A stretch of DNA of 64,000 nucleotides from NCBI GenBank assembly GCA_036226585.1, contig CP108997.1, positions 2,356,001-2,420,000 of the forward strand. The letters run 5' to 3'. The translations under genes and the position numbers were made by a program. The notes beneath the pieces were generated by a model. It saw only the letters and a program-made list of their open reading frames with translations, was not told the DNA's origin and did not search any database. This stretch comes from Streptomyces sp. NBC_00708. GTDB lineage: Bacteria > Actinomycetota > Actinomycetes > Streptomycetales > Streptomycetaceae. Position 1 is the first letter of the stretch. The number at the start of each line of letters is the position of its first letter. This document shows, piece by piece, positions 6,856 through 15,491 of the stretch.

Positions 6856-9294
6856 ATGCACAGCGCATCGGATACGCACAGCGCGACGAAGACCGGGACC
6901 CCGGCGGCGGAGCTCTCGCAGGCCGAGTTCGTGATCGGCGGCATGACCTGCGCGTCCTGCGCGGCCCGCGTCGAGAAGAAGCTCAACCGGATGGACGGCG
7001 TCACCGCCACCGTCAACTACGCCACCGAGAAGGCCCGCGTCAGCTACGACGGCGCCGGTGTCTCCGTGCGGGACCTCGTCGCCACCGTCGAGAAGACCGG
7101 CTACACGGCGAAGCCGGTGCCCCGGCCCGCCCCGCAGGCCCCCGCACCCTCCCGCGCCGCCGAGCCCGCCCACCCGGAACCGCCGGAGACGCGGGACCCC
7201 GAACCCGTGCCGGTACGGGAACGGGACCGCGCGCCGGCACGTGAAGCGGAACCGGAACCGGAGGAGCCGCGACACGCAGAACCGGCGGAGCCGCAGCACA
7301 CCGATCCCGATGACATCCCCGACCCCGCCCTGGCCTCCCTCCGGCAGCGCCTCGTCGTCTCCGCCGTGCTCGCCGCCCCCGTCGTCGCCCTGGCGATGAT
7401 CCCGGCGCTCCAGTTCGACAACTGGCAGTGGCTCTCGCTCACCCTCGCCGCACCCGTCGTGGTCTGGGGCGCCCTGCCCTTCCACCGGGCCGCCTGGACC
7501 AACTTGCGGCACGGCGCGGCGACCATGGACACGCTCGTCTCCGTCGGGACCCTCGCCGCCTTCGGCTGGTCGCTCTGGGCGCTGTTCCTCGGTGACGCCG
7601 GGATGCCCGGGATGCGGCACGGCTTCGATCTGACGGCCTCCCGGACCGAGGGCTCGACGACCATCTACCTGGAGGTCGCGGCGGGCGTCGTCACCTTCAT
7701 CCTGCTGGGCCGCTATCTGGAAGCGAAGTCCAAGCGGAGGGCCGGGGCCGCACTGCGGGCGCTGATGCACCTGGGCGCCAACGACGTGGCCGTCCTGCGC
7801 GGCGGGGCCGAGGTGCGCGTCCCTGTCGGCCGGCTCGTCGTGGGCGACCGCTTCGTCGTCAGGCCGGGCGAGAAGATCGCGACGGACGGCACGGTCGTCG
7901 AAGGCGGCTCCGCCGTGGACGCGTCCATGCTCACCGGTGAATCCGTTCCCGTGGACGTGGGCACCGGGGACCAGGTCGCAGGGGCCACCGTGAACGTCTC
8001 GGGCCGGCTCGTCGTCGAGGCGACCCGCGTCGGCGCGGACACCCAGCTCGCCCGGATGGCGAAGCTCGTCGAGGACGCGCAGAACGGCAAGGCCGAAGTG
8101 CAGCGGCTGGCCGACCGGATCTCGGCGGTCTTCGTCCCGGTCGTCCTGCTGATCGCCCTGTCCACCCTGATCGCCTGGCTGCTGACCACGGACGACGTGA
8201 CGGCGGCGTTCACGGCGGCGGTGGCCGTCCTGATCATCGCCTGCCCCTGCGCCCTGGGCCTCGCCACGCCCACCGCGCTCATGGTCGGCACCGGACGCGG
8301 CGCGCAGCTCGGCATCCTCATCAAGGGCCCCGAAGTCCTGGAATCCACCCGCCGCGTCGACACGATCGTCCTGGACAAGACCGGCACCGTCACCACCGGC
8401 CGCATGACCCTCCAGGCCGTCCACACGACCTCGGGGACCACCGAGACCGACGTCCTCCGCCTGGCCGGAGCCCTGGAGCACGCCTCGGAACACCCCATCG
8501 CCCAAGCGGTCGCCACCGCAGCCGCCGACCGCACCGGCGCGCCCCTCCCCACCCCCGAGGACTTCGCCAACGTCCCCGGCCTCGGCGTCCGGGGCACCGT
8601 GGAGGGCCACACCGTCCTCGTCGGGCGCCCCCGGCTGCTCACCGACGCCGGGATCACCCTCCCCGACACCCTGGCCGCCGCCTTCACGGAGGCCGCCGCT
8701 CAAGGGCGTACGGCCATCGCGGTCGGCTGGGACGGTGAGGCACGCGGCGTCCTGGAGGTGGCCGACGCGGTCAAGGACACCAGCGCCGAGGCCGTCGCCG
8801 CGCTCCGGGATCTCGGCCTGACGCCGGTCCTGCTGACCGGTGACAACCGCGCCGCGGCGGAGTCCGTGGCGCGCGAGGTCGGCATCGACGAGGTCCGCGC
8901 CGAGGTGCTGCCCGAGGAGAAGGCGCACGTCATCCGGGGTCTGCAGGCTCAGGGGCGGGTGGTCGCCATGGTCGGTGACGGGGTCAACGACGCCGCCGCG
9001 CTGGCCACCGCCGACCTGGGTCTGGCGATGGGCACCGGCACCGACGCGGCGATCGAGGCGAGCGACCTCACCCTCGTTCGTGGAGATCTCAAGGTGACAG
9101 CAGACGCCATCCGTCTCTCCCGACGCACCCTCACCACCATCAGGGGCAACCTTTTCTGGGCATTCGGCTACAACGTGGCCGCTCTACCCCTTGCGGCATT
9201 TGGGCTGCTCAACCCTATGATTGCTGGAGCGGCGATGGCCTTCTCCTCGGTCTTCGTCGTGACGAACAGCCTGCGCCTGCGGTCCTTCACGTAA
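6856..9294 (+). CDS. copA: Copper-translocating P1B-type ATPase
   Basis: An 812-residue Cu(I) efflux ATPase. One N-terminal HMA domain carries MTCASC (Cys32, Cys35). An unusual Pro/Glu/Arg/His-rich linker of about 70 residues precedes the first membrane helices. The transport motif CPC is at 463-465, the phosphorylation motif starts at Asp507 (DKTGT), GEKIATDG and TGES lie in the actuator domain, and [10 protein letters not shown] marks the hinge; a final helix pair ends at the C-terminus. It exports Cu(I) delivered by CopZ. No ribosome site of consensus quality precedes ATG 6856. copZ and copA are probably co-transcribed from the CsoR-box promoter. Confidence 0.93.
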   Translation: MHSASDTHSATKTGTPAAELSQAEFVIGGMTCASCAARVEKKLNRMDGVTATVNYATEKARVSYDGAGVSVRDLVATVEKTGYTAKPVPRPAPQAPAPSRAAEPAHPEPPETRDPEPVPVRERDRAPAREAEPEPEEPRHAEPAEPQHTDPDDIPDPALASLRQRLVVSAVLAAPVVALAMIPALQFDNWQWLSLTLAAPVVVWGALPFHRAAWTNLRHGAATMDTLVSVGTLAAFGWSLWALFLGDAGMPGMRHGFDLTASRTEGSTTIYLEVAAGVVTFILLGRYLEAKSKRRAGAALRALMHLGANDVAVLRGGAEVRVPVGRLVVGDRFVVRPGEKIATDGTVVEGGSAVDASMLTGESVPVDVGTGDQVAGATVNVSGRLVVEATRVGADTQLARMAKLVEDAQNGKAEVQRLADRISAVFVPVVLLIALSTLIAWLLTTDDVTAAFTAAVAVLIIACPCALGLATPTALMVGTGRGAQLGILIKGPEVLESTRRVDTIVLDKTGTVTTGRMTLQAVHTTSGTTETDVLRLAGALEHASEHPIAQAVATAAADRTGAPLPTPEDFANVPGLGVRGTVEGHTVLVGRPRLLTDAGITLPDTLAAAFTEAAAQGRTAIAVGWDGEARGVLEVADAVKDTSAEAVAALRDLGLTPVLLTGDNRAAAESVAREVGIDEVRAEVLPEEKAHVIRGLQAQGRVVAMVGDGVNDAAALATADLGLAMGTGTDAAIEASDLTLVRGDLKVTADAIRLSRRTLTTIRGNLFWAFGYNVAALPLAAFGLLNPMIAGAAMAFSSVFVVTNSLRLRSFT

Positions 9295-9373
9295 TGTCCA
9301 CAATGAGATCCAGATCACATCGGTTTCAGGGTAACCATTCGATGGGTTCGTAAGTCTTAGAGTGCGATGCCAA

Positions 9374-9418
9374 GGATGTCTTGGGGGACGTCCGGCGGAG
9401 CATCTTGGGGGATGCTCC
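9374..9418. repeat. Two tandem hairpins with identical loops
   Basis: Hairpin A: GGATGTC (9374-9380), loop TTGGGG, GACGTCC (9387-9393). Hairpin B: GGAGCATC (9397-9404), the same loop TTGGGG, GATGCTCC (9411-9418). Stem sequences differ but loops are identical. Read on the minus strand the loops begin with runs of C, like the 6C hairpins 190 bp away. They could be part of a longer minus-strand RNA or of a plus-strand transcript after copA. Confidence 0.6.
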
Positions 9419-9563
9419 GGGCAAGTGGGCCGGGGCACGTACACCGGGGAGCTTTGAGCGGCCCTCCCGTCGGTACGTACCCCGGCAGACCACAGGGCAG
9501 GAACGCACGCGTAGTACCCGCAGTACCGAGGCACCACCCAGGAGCTACGGCTCCCACAGAACG

Positions 9564-9655
9564 CCCGGCCGGATCCCGTGGGGGGAATCCGCTCCGGGAT
9601 ATGGGAAGCGCCTCGCTGTCGGCCCGTGGGGGGATCGATGGCGAGGCGCTTCTCG
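9564..9655 (-). ncRNA. 6C-type small RNA (two C-loop hairpins)
   Basis: On the minus strand, stem-loop 1 has a perfect 12-bp stem (9641-9652 with 9605-9616) and a 24-nt loop holding six consecutive C (9633-9628). Stem-loop 2 has a short stem (9591-9587 with 9574-9570, extended by outer CCGG pairing) and again six C in its loop (9585-9580). Both loops share TCCCCCCACGGG. Two stem-loops each with at least six cytosines define the actinobacterial 6C RNA, which in mycobacteria pairs with G-rich mRNA regions. The exact 5' and 3' ends are unknown. The rest of the 9295-9820 interval has no credible coding frame. Confidence 0.75.
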
Positions 9656-9661
9656 CTTACC

Positions 9662-9675
9662 CGGGAGCGCTCCCA
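9662..9675. promoter_or_regulatory. CebR-like box between citrate synthase and the 6C RNA
   Basis: CGGGAGCGCTCCCA matches the CebR consensus TGGGAGCGCTCCCA at 13 of 14 positions. It lies about 10 bp upstream of the first 6C stem on the minus strand. It may be an operator, or part of a hairpin closing the citrate synthase transcript. Confidence 0.4.
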
Positions 9676-9820
9676 GGCCTACGCGCCGCCGGGACCCCGC
9701 CCCGCCCGCCCCCGGAAACGCGCAACGCCCCGGACTCCGCGTCGCTCGGGGCGAGGGCGCGGCAGTACGGGGCGAGGGAACCGGCGTCAGTCAGGGCCGG
9801 GATGACGCGGGAGGGGTCGC

Positions 9821-11119
9821 TCAGCGGCCCTCGACCGGGACGAAGTCGCGCAGGACCTCGCCGGTGTAGATCTGGCGCGGGCGGCCGATGCGGGAACCCG
9901 GCTCCTTGATCATCTCGTGCCACTGGGCGATCCAGCCGGGGAGCCGGCCGAGCGCGAAGAGCACGGTGAACATCTCGGTCGGGAAGCCCATCGCGCGGTA
10001 GATGAGGCCCGTGTAGAAGTCCACGTTCGGGTAGAGGTTGCGCGAGACGAAGTACTCGTCGGAGAGCGCGTGCTCCTCCAGCTTGAGCGCGATGTCGAGC
10101 AGCTCGTCGGACTTGCCGAGCGCGGACAGCACGTCGTGCGCGGCGGCCTTGATGATCTTGGCGCGCGGGTCGAAGGACTTGTACACCCGGTGGCCGAAGC
10201 CCATCAGGCGGACGCCGTCCTCCTTGTTCTTCACCTTGCGGATGAAGGAGTCCACGTCGCCGCCGTTGGCCTGGATGCCTTCCAGCATCTCCAGGACCGA
10301 CTGGTTGGCGCCGCCGTGCAGGGGGCCCCAGAGCGCGGAGATGCCGGCGGAGATCGAGGCGAACATGTTCGCCTGCGAGGAGCCGACCAGGCGCACGGTG
10401 GAGGTCGAACAGTTCTGCTCGTGGTCCGCGTGCAGGATGAGCAGCTTGTCGAGCGCCGAGACCACGACCGGGTCGAGCTCGTACTCCTGGGCCGGGACCG
10501 AGAAGGTCATGCGCAGGAAGTTCTCGACGTAGCCGAGGTCGTTGCGCGGGTAGACGAACGGGTGACCGATCGACTTCTTGTACGCGTACGCGGCGATGGT
10601 CGGGAGCTTGGCGAGCAGCCGGATCGTCGAGAGGTGGCGCTGCTCCTCGTCGAACGGGTTGTGGCTGTCCTGGTAGAACGTGGACAGCGCGCTGACGACC
10701 GAGGACAGCATGGCCATCGGGTGGGCGTCGCGCGGGAAGCCGTCGAAGAACCGCTTGACGTCCTCGTGCAGCAGGGTGTGCTGGGTGATCTCGTTCTTGA
10801 AGGTCGACAGCTCGTCGACCTTGGGAAGCTCACCGTTGATCAGCGTGTACGCGACCTCGAGGAACGTCGAGCGCTCGGCGAGCTGCTCGATGGGGTAGCC
10901 GCGGTAGCGCAGGATGCCCTGCTCGCCGTCGAGGTAGGTGATGGCCGATTTATAGGCCGCGGTGTTGCCGTATCCGCTGTCCAGCGTCACCAGGCCGGTG
11001 TTCGCCCGGAGCTTCCCGATGTCGAAGCCCTTGTCGCCGACGGTGCTGTCGATCACCGGGTAGGTGTACTCGCCATCGCCGTACCGCAGTACCACAGCGT
11101 TGTTGGTGTGCTCGCTCAC
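9821..11119 (-). CDS. gltA: Citrate synthase
   Basis: A 432-residue type II-like (hexameric-class length) citrate synthase, condensing oxaloacetate and acetyl-CoA to citrate. Visible are the N-terminal beta domain (DSTVGDKGFDIGKL, RYRGYPIEQLAE), the LHADHEQNCSTSTVR catalytic His segment, GPLHGGANQ with the second His, and MGFGHRVYKSFDPRA with substrate-binding Arg residues. An upstream in-frame GTG at 11173 would add 18 residues, but GTG 11119 has a GAGGGATGAC ribosome site and matches the expected N-terminus. It is transcribed alone; a minus-strand small RNA lies about 165 bp downstream. In S. coelicolor the gene is called citA. Confidence 0.95.
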   Translation of the reverse strand: MSEHTNNAVVLRYGDGEYTYPVIDSTVGDKGFDIGKLRANTGLVTLDSGYGNTAAYKSAITYLDGEQGILRYRGYPIEQLAERSTFLEVAYTLINGELPKVDELSTFKNEITQHTLLHEDVKRFFDGFPRDAHPMAMLSSVVSALSTFYQDSHNPFDEEQRHLSTIRLLAKLPTIAAYAYKKSIGHPFVYPRNDLGYVENFLRMTFSVPAQEYELDPVVVSALDKLLILHADHEQNCSTSTVRLVGSSQANMFASISAGISALWGPLHGGANQSVLEMLEGIQANGGDVDSFIRKVKNKEDGVRLMGFGHRVYKSFDPRAKIIKAAAHDVLSALGKSDELLDIALKLEEHALSDEYFVSRNLYPNVDFYTGLIYRAMGFPTEMFTVLFALGRLPGWIAQWHEMIKEPGSRIGRPRQIYTGEVLRDFVPVEGR

Positions 11120-11226
11120 GTCATCCCTCACCGACGTAGTGCCTCTTCTTCGAGGTTCCCTGACTGTCTCCACCCTCCCCCATTTGGCTCAGGAGAGTGC
11201 ACTCGGGGTCGTCCATTGGACCTACT

Positions 11227-11245
11227 CGCGGCACTGAGTGCCGCG
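11227..11245. promoter_or_regulatory. 19-bp palindrome upstream of citrate synthase
   Basis: CGCGGCACT-G-AGTGCCGCG is a perfect dyad. It lies 4 bp after the helicase stop (minus strand) and about 110 bp upstream of citrate synthase, so it may be a terminator of the first or an operator of the second. No T-run follows. Confidence 0.45.
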
Positions 11246-11248
11246 AAC

Positions 11249-13567
11249 TTAGCCATCCTGCCCCCTTGACTGCGGTTCCGGAAGACCTCCGTGATGTTTC
11301 CCACCGTTTTGATCGATCATTTTTACCGATGATCCTCCGTCGGCGTCTCCGCGCAGCCGGTGATCCAGCGCCGTACAGCGTCTGCCTGCGGAAACCGTGC
11401 GAACCGCCTGTCCGATCGCCTGCCGGGAGCCGACCAGGACGACGAGCTTCTTGGCCCGCGTCACGGCCGTGTACAGCAGGTTCCGCTGGAGCATCATCCA
11501 CGCGCTCTTCGTCACCGGAATGACGACGGCGGGGTACTCGCTGCCCTGCGAACGGTGGATCGTCATGGCGTACGCGTGGGCCAGCTCGTCCAGCTCGTCG
11601 AAGTCGTAGCCGATCTCCTCGTCCTCGTCGGTGAGGACGGTCAGCCGCTGTTCGTCCAGGTCAAGGCCGGTGACGACGCCGACCGTGCCGTTGAAGACGC
11701 CGTTCTCGCCCTTGTCGTAGTTGTTGCGGATCTGGGTGACCTTGTCCCCGACGCGGAAGACCCGGCCGCCGAACCGCTTCTCCGGCACCCCGGGCCGCGC
11801 CGGGGTGATCGCCTGCTGGAGCAAGCCGTTGAGATGACCGGCCCCGGCCGGGCCCCGGTGCATCGGCGCGAGCACCTGGACGTCGCGGCGCGCGTTCAGC
11901 CCGAACTTGGCCGGAATACGACGGGCTGCCACGTCCACCGCGAGTACACCCGCGTCCTCCGTCTCGTCCTCGACGAAGAGGAAGAAGTCGCTGAGCCCTT
12001 GAGTGAGGGGCGGTACGCCGGAATTGATGCGGTGCGCGTTGGTGACGACGCCCGACTGCTGGGCCTGGCGGAAAATGGTGGTCAGCCGGACCGCCGGCAC
12101 CGGACCGCCGTCCGCGAGCAGGTCCCGCAGCACCTCCCCCGCGCCCACCGAGGGCAGTTGGTCCACATCGCCGACGAGCAGCAGGTGGGCACCGGGTGCC
12201 ACCGCCTTGACCAGCTTGTTGGCGAGCAGCAGATCGAGCATCGACGCCTCGTCGACGACGACCAGATCGGCGTCCAGTGGACGGTCCTTGTCGTACGCCG
12301 CGTCGCCGCCCGGCTTCAGTTCCAGCAGCCGGTGCACGGTGGACGCCTCGGCCCCCGTCAGCTCCGAGAGCCGCTTCGCCGCGCGGCCGGTGGGTGCGGC
12401 CAGCACCACCTTGGCCTTCTTGGCGCGGGCCAGCTCCACGATGGACCGGACCGTGAACGACTTGCCGCAGCCGGGCCCGCCGGTCAGCACGGCGACCTTC
12501 CGGGTCAGGGCGAGCCGTACGGCGGCCTCCTGCCCGGGCGCCAGCGTGGCGCCGGTCCGGCCGGCGAGCCACTTCAGGGCCTTGTCCCAGTCCACGTCCG
12601 CGAAGCCGGGCATCCGCTCCTCCGGCGTCCGCAGCAGCCGCCGCACCTGCGCGGCGAGCGAGATCTCCGCCCGGTGGAACGGCACCAGGTACACCGCCGT
12701 GACCGGCTCCCCGCCCTCGGGCGACGGCACCTTCTCCCGTACGACGCCCTCCGGTTCCCCGGCCAGCTCCGCCAGGCACTCGATGACCAGCCCGGTGTCC
12801 ACCTGGAGCAGCTTCACCGCGTCCGCGATCAGCCGCTCCTCGGGCAGGAAGCAGTGTCCCTGGTCCGTGGACTGCGACAGCGCGTACTGCAAGCCGGCCT
12901 TGACCCGTTCCGGGCTGTCGTGCGGGATGCCGACGGCCTGGGCGATCTTGTCGGCGGTCAGGAAGCCGATGCCCCAGACATCGGCGGCCAGCCGGAAGGG
13001 CTGGTTCTTCACGACGGAGATCGAGGCGTCCTCGTACTTCTTGTAGATCCGCACCGCGATGGACGTCGAGACGCCGACGCCCTGGAGGAAGACCATGACC
13101 TCCTTGATCGCCTTCTGCTCCTCCCACGCGGCGGCGATCATCTTCGTCCGCTTGGGCCCGAGCCCCGGAACCTCGATCAGCCGCTTGGGCTCCCGCTCGA
13201 TGATGTCGAGCGTGTCCACGCCGAAGTGGGTGGTGATCCGGTCGGCCATCACGGGCCCGATGCCCTTGATCAGCCCGGAGCCGAGATAGCGCCGGATGCC
13301 CTGGATGGTGGCGGGGAGGATCGTCGTGTAGTTCTCCACGACGAACTGCTTGCCGTACTGCGCGTGGGAGCCCCAACGCCCCTCCATCCGCAGCGACTCC
13401 CCCGGCTGCGCCCCGAGCAGCGCCCCCACGACGGTGAGCAGGTCGTTGCTCCCCCGCCCGGTGTCGACGCGGGCGACGGTGTACCCGTTCTCCTCGTTGG
13501 CGTACGTGATCCGTTCGAGTACGCCTTCGAGGACGGCCATGTTCGGCACGGTGGGCGTGGTGGACAT
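11249..13567 (-). CDS. recD2: RecD2-type SF1B DNA helicase
   Basis: About 772 residues; a 5'-3' superfamily 1B helicase of the RecD2 (stand-alone RecD) class. The N-terminal OB/HhH region (LERITYANEENGYTVAR, IKGIGPVMADRI, VPGLGPKRTKMI) precedes the helicase core: Walker A GGPGCGKSFT, motif Ia APTGRAAKRL, Walker B VVVDEASML, motif III LVGDVDQLPSVGAG, motif IV TTIFRQ, and motif VI YTAVTRAKKLVVLVG. RecD2 proteins act in DNA repair without RecBC. The start is ambiguous: ATG 13567 or ATG 13540, neither with a strong ribosome site. A C-terminal tail of about 40 residues is low complexity. Confidence 0.9.
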   Translation of the reverse strand: MSTTPTVPNMAVLEGVLERITYANEENGYTVARVDTGRGSNDLLTVVGALLGAQPGESLRMEGRWGSHAQYGKQFVVENYTTILPATIQGIRRYLGSGLIKGIGPVMADRITTHFGVDTLDIIEREPKRLIEVPGLGPKRTKMIAAAWEEQKAIKEVMVFLQGVGVSTSIAVRIYKKYEDASISVVKNQPFRLAADVWGIGFLTADKIAQAVGIPHDSPERVKAGLQYALSQSTDQGHCFLPEERLIADAVKLLQVDTGLVIECLAELAGEPEGVVREKVPSPEGGEPVTAVYLVPFHRAEISLAAQVRRLLRTPEERMPGFADVDWDKALKWLAGRTGATLAPGQEAAVRLALTRKVAVLTGGPGCGKSFTVRSIVELARAKKAKVVLAAPTGRAAKRLSELTGAEASTVHRLLELKPGGDAAYDKDRPLDADLVVVDEASMLDLLLANKLVKAVAPGAHLLLVGDVDQLPSVGAGEVLRDLLADGGPVPAVRLTTIFRQAQQSGVVTNAHRINSGVPPLTQGLSDFFLFVEDETEDAGVLAVDVAARRIPAKFGLNARRDVQVLAPMHRGPAGAGHLNGLLQQAITPARPGVPEKRFGGRVFRVGDKVTQIRNNYDKGENGVFNGTVGVVTGLDLDEQRLTVLTDEDEEIGYDFDELDELAHAYAMTIHRSQGSEYPAVVIPVTKSAWMMLQRNLLYTAVTRAKKLVVLVGSRQAIGQAVRTVSAGRRCTALDHRLRGDADGGSSVKMIDQNGGKHHGGLPEPQSRGQDG

Positions 13568-13620
13568 GGATGCGACGGTATCGGGCGGGACCGACAGAGC
13601 GCGGGCCGCACCCGAGAAGT

Positions 13621-13646
13621 CGCCGGTGCCATGAGCGGCACCGGCG
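13621..13646 (-). terminator. Terminator hairpin after the NAD-binding protein gene
   Basis: CGCCGGTGCC (13621-13630) and GGCACCGGCG (13637-13646) form a 10-bp stem with a 6-nt loop, 11 bp beyond the minus-strand stop at 13658. Confidence 0.6.
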
Positions 13647-13657
13647 CCCCGCAACGG

Positions 13658-14302
13658 TCAGGAAGCCACCGCGGTCAGTGAGCGGCTGTGCTTCGGGGTC
13701 TCGATCTCGTCGACCAGGGCGACCGCCAGGTCCGCGTACGAGAGGGAATCGGCGTCCGGCAGCAGCGCGTTGCCGCCCGTCCGGTAGTGGCCGGTGCGCT
13801 CGGCCTCGTCGTCCAGGAAAACCGGCGGCGGGGCGAGCACCACCCAGTCGACGGCCGTCCCGGCGGCGCGCAGCACGTCCAGTTCCGCCGCGTGGCCGAG
13901 CGAGAAGGTCCGGGCGTCCGCCGGGAAGCCGGGGGTGTCGTGGAGCATGACGCCCGGGGCCGCCTCCAGCGTCGTACCGATCCCGACCAGCACCAGCCGG
14001 GGCACGCCCGCCCGCTCCAGGCCGGCCAGCAGCGCGTGCGCCGCGCCCACGAAGAACTCGGCCGACGGCATGTCCGTCCGCGCCGCCGCGCCGATCGCCG
14101 CGTCATGGCCCTCGGCCACCGCCGCCACGCTCTCCGCGTCGGTCACGTCCCCGGCGACCACGCCCACCCCGGGCCCGCCGAGCCCCGGATGCGCGGCGGG
14201 GTCCCGCACCACGGCCGTCACCCGGTGCCCCCGCGCCACGGCCTCCGCGACCGCCCGCCGCCCCGCGCGTCCACCGGCTCCGAACACAGCGATCCTGCTC
14301 AT
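13658..14302 (-). CDS. NAD(P)-binding epimerase/NmrA-like protein
   Basis: A 214-residue atypical short-chain dehydrogenase with an N-terminal Rossmann motif (RIAVFGAGGRAGRRAVAEA) and an acidic strand end (AGDVTDAESV). It belongs with NAD(P)H-binding proteins such as YwnB or NmrA. The classical YxxxK catalytic pair is not evident, so it may act as a redox sensor rather than an oxidoreductase. It is divergent from an HxlR regulator, a common pairing in which HxlR represses a quinone- or aldehyde-responsive reductase. ATG 14302 follows GGGGGGACAACCC. Confidence 0.7.
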   Translation of the reverse strand: MSRIAVFGAGGRAGRRAVAEAVARGHRVTAVVRDPAAHPGLGGPGVGVVAGDVTDAESVAAVAEGHDAAIGAAARTDMPSAEFFVGAAHALLAGLERAGVPRLVLVGIGTTLEAAPGVMLHDTPGFPADARTFSLGHAAELDVLRAAGTAVDWVVLAPPPVFLDDEAERTGHYRTGGNALLPDADSLSYADLAVALVDEIETPKHSRSLTAVAS

Positions 14303-14379
14303 GGGTTGTCCCCCCGTCAGGGCCCGCGTCGTCCGCGGGCCGTTGCCGTGACGCTAGACGGGCACCCCATGGTTTCCGC

Positions 14380-14389
14380 AACGATAGTT
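14380..14389. promoter_or_regulatory. Short dyad/-10 region between NAD-binding protein and HxlR gene
   Basis: AACGATAGTT (near-palindrome AACNATNGTT) lies 17 bp before the HxlR start. It contains GATAGT, a plausible -10, so it may be both promoter and autoregulatory operator. Confidence 0.4.
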
Positions 14390-14405
14390 ACGTACGCTCG
14401 ACGGC

Positions 14406-14786
14406 GTGAGCGAACCTCTTGACGCCGGCATGTTCACCGGCTGCGACCACACCGAATCGCCGTTCCGCCTGGGCGGCAAGTGGACCGCGAAGATCGTCCG
14501 GTGCCTGGAGGACGGCCCCCGGCGCTTCTCCGAACTCGCGGTCCCGCTGCGCGGCATCACCCCGAAGGTCCTCACCGAGACCCTTCGCTCCATGGAACGG
14601 GACGGCCTGATCACCCGTACCGTCGGCGACGGGATCCCGCCCCGCGTCGACTACGCGCTCTCCCCGCTCGGCCGCTCGGTGCTCGCGCCCATGGCCGCCT
14701 GCTGCGCCTGGGCCGCCGCGCATCTGCCGGAGGTGGAGGGCGCGCGCGAGGCCTACGAGGAGACGGCCGGGCCGGCCCTCCGCTGA
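14406..14786 (+). CDS. HxlR-family transcriptional regulator
   Basis: A 126-residue winged-helix protein of the HxlR family. Visible are GGKWTAKIVRCLEDGPRRFSEL, the signature PLRGITPKVLTETLRSMERDGLI recognition region, and RVDYALSPLGRSVL in the wing. Cys residues (CDH near residue 13, and ACCAWA near 98) could sense thiol-reactive or oxidising compounds, as in other HxlR proteins. GTG 14406 starts only a few bases after a -10-like element, so the transcript leader is very short. It probably controls the divergent NAD-binding protein. Confidence 0.85.
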   Translation: MSEPLDAGMFTGCDHTESPFRLGGKWTAKIVRCLEDGPRRFSELAVPLRGITPKVLTETLRSMERDGLITRTVGDGIPPRVDYALSPLGRSVLAPMAACCAWAAAHLPEVEGAREAYEETAGPALR

Positions 14787-14878
14787 ACGGGCCGCCACCG
14801 CCCCCCGGAATCCTGTCATCCGGCGGTGCAACCCCTGTACGGTGAGCGTCTTTCCCGATCGCTGAAAGGTGCTTCCGC

Positions 14879-15430
14879 ATGCGCACGACCCGTGCCCTCA
14901 CCCTGCCCCTCATAGCCCTCACCGCCTCCGCGCTGGCTCTTACGGGCTGCTCGTCGGACAGCAAGGACTCCGGTAAGGACAAGGGCGGTTCGTCGGCGAG
15001 CACGCCGGCCGAAGCCGGGAAGGACACCGGTAAGGACGAGGGGAACGCGGAGCCCGCCGGGGACGGGAAGGGGTCCGCGAAGCTCACCTACAGCGGCGGG
15101 GAGAGCGGCGAGGTCACCATCAACAGCGTGAGCTGCGCCGTGATGGGCGGGAAGCTCGCCGCCATCACCGCGCCGGACAGCGCGGACAGCGCCACCCCCG
15201 CGAAGCCCTCGTTCACCGCCGTCATGAGCGACGACAAGGCGATGACCACGCTCACCACGACGGACGGCAAGAGCTATCTGCACACGGCCGCGCCCGGGAT
15301 CACCGGCAGCAAGAGCGGCGGCACCTGGGTCGTCACCGTGTCCGGGCTGAAGCTGGGCCCGACCGACCCGACGGGTGACTCGATCACCGTCGAGGGCACC
15401 ATCACCTGCGGATCCGTCGCCGGAGTCTGA
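14879..15430 (+). CDS. Secreted lipoprotein of unknown function
   Basis: A 183-residue lipoprotein. The signal peptide ends in the lipobox LTGC (Cys23), followed by a Ser/Lys/Asp/Gly-rich linker to about residue 65 and a beta-rich domain with two Cys (SVSCAVMGG and TITCGSV) that could form a disulfide. The domain resembles the many Streptomyces lipoproteins of unknown role; I do not recognise a specific family. ATG 14879 has a GAAAGGTGC ribosome site. Confidence 0.8.
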   Translation: MRTTRALTLPLIALTASALALTGCSSDSKDSGKDKGGSSASTPAEAGKDTGKDEGNAEPAGDGKGSAKLTYSGGESGEVTINSVSCAVMGGKLAAITAPDSADSATPAKPSFTAVMSDDKAMTTLTTTDGKSYLHTAAPGITGSKSGGTWVVTVSGLKLGPTDPTGDSITVEGTITCGSVAGV

Positions 15431-15440
15431 CGCACCGCCC

Positions 15441-15487
15441 GGCCGCCCCCGGGGCCCGGACCGCACAGCCGGGCCCCGGGGGCGGCC
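15441..15487. terminator. Bidirectional terminator between convergent genes
   Basis: A perfect 19-bp stem (15441-15459 with 15469-15487) and a 9-nt loop, between the lipoprotein stop and the minus-strand isomerase stop. Confidence 0.8.
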
Positions 15488-15491
15488 TCGT

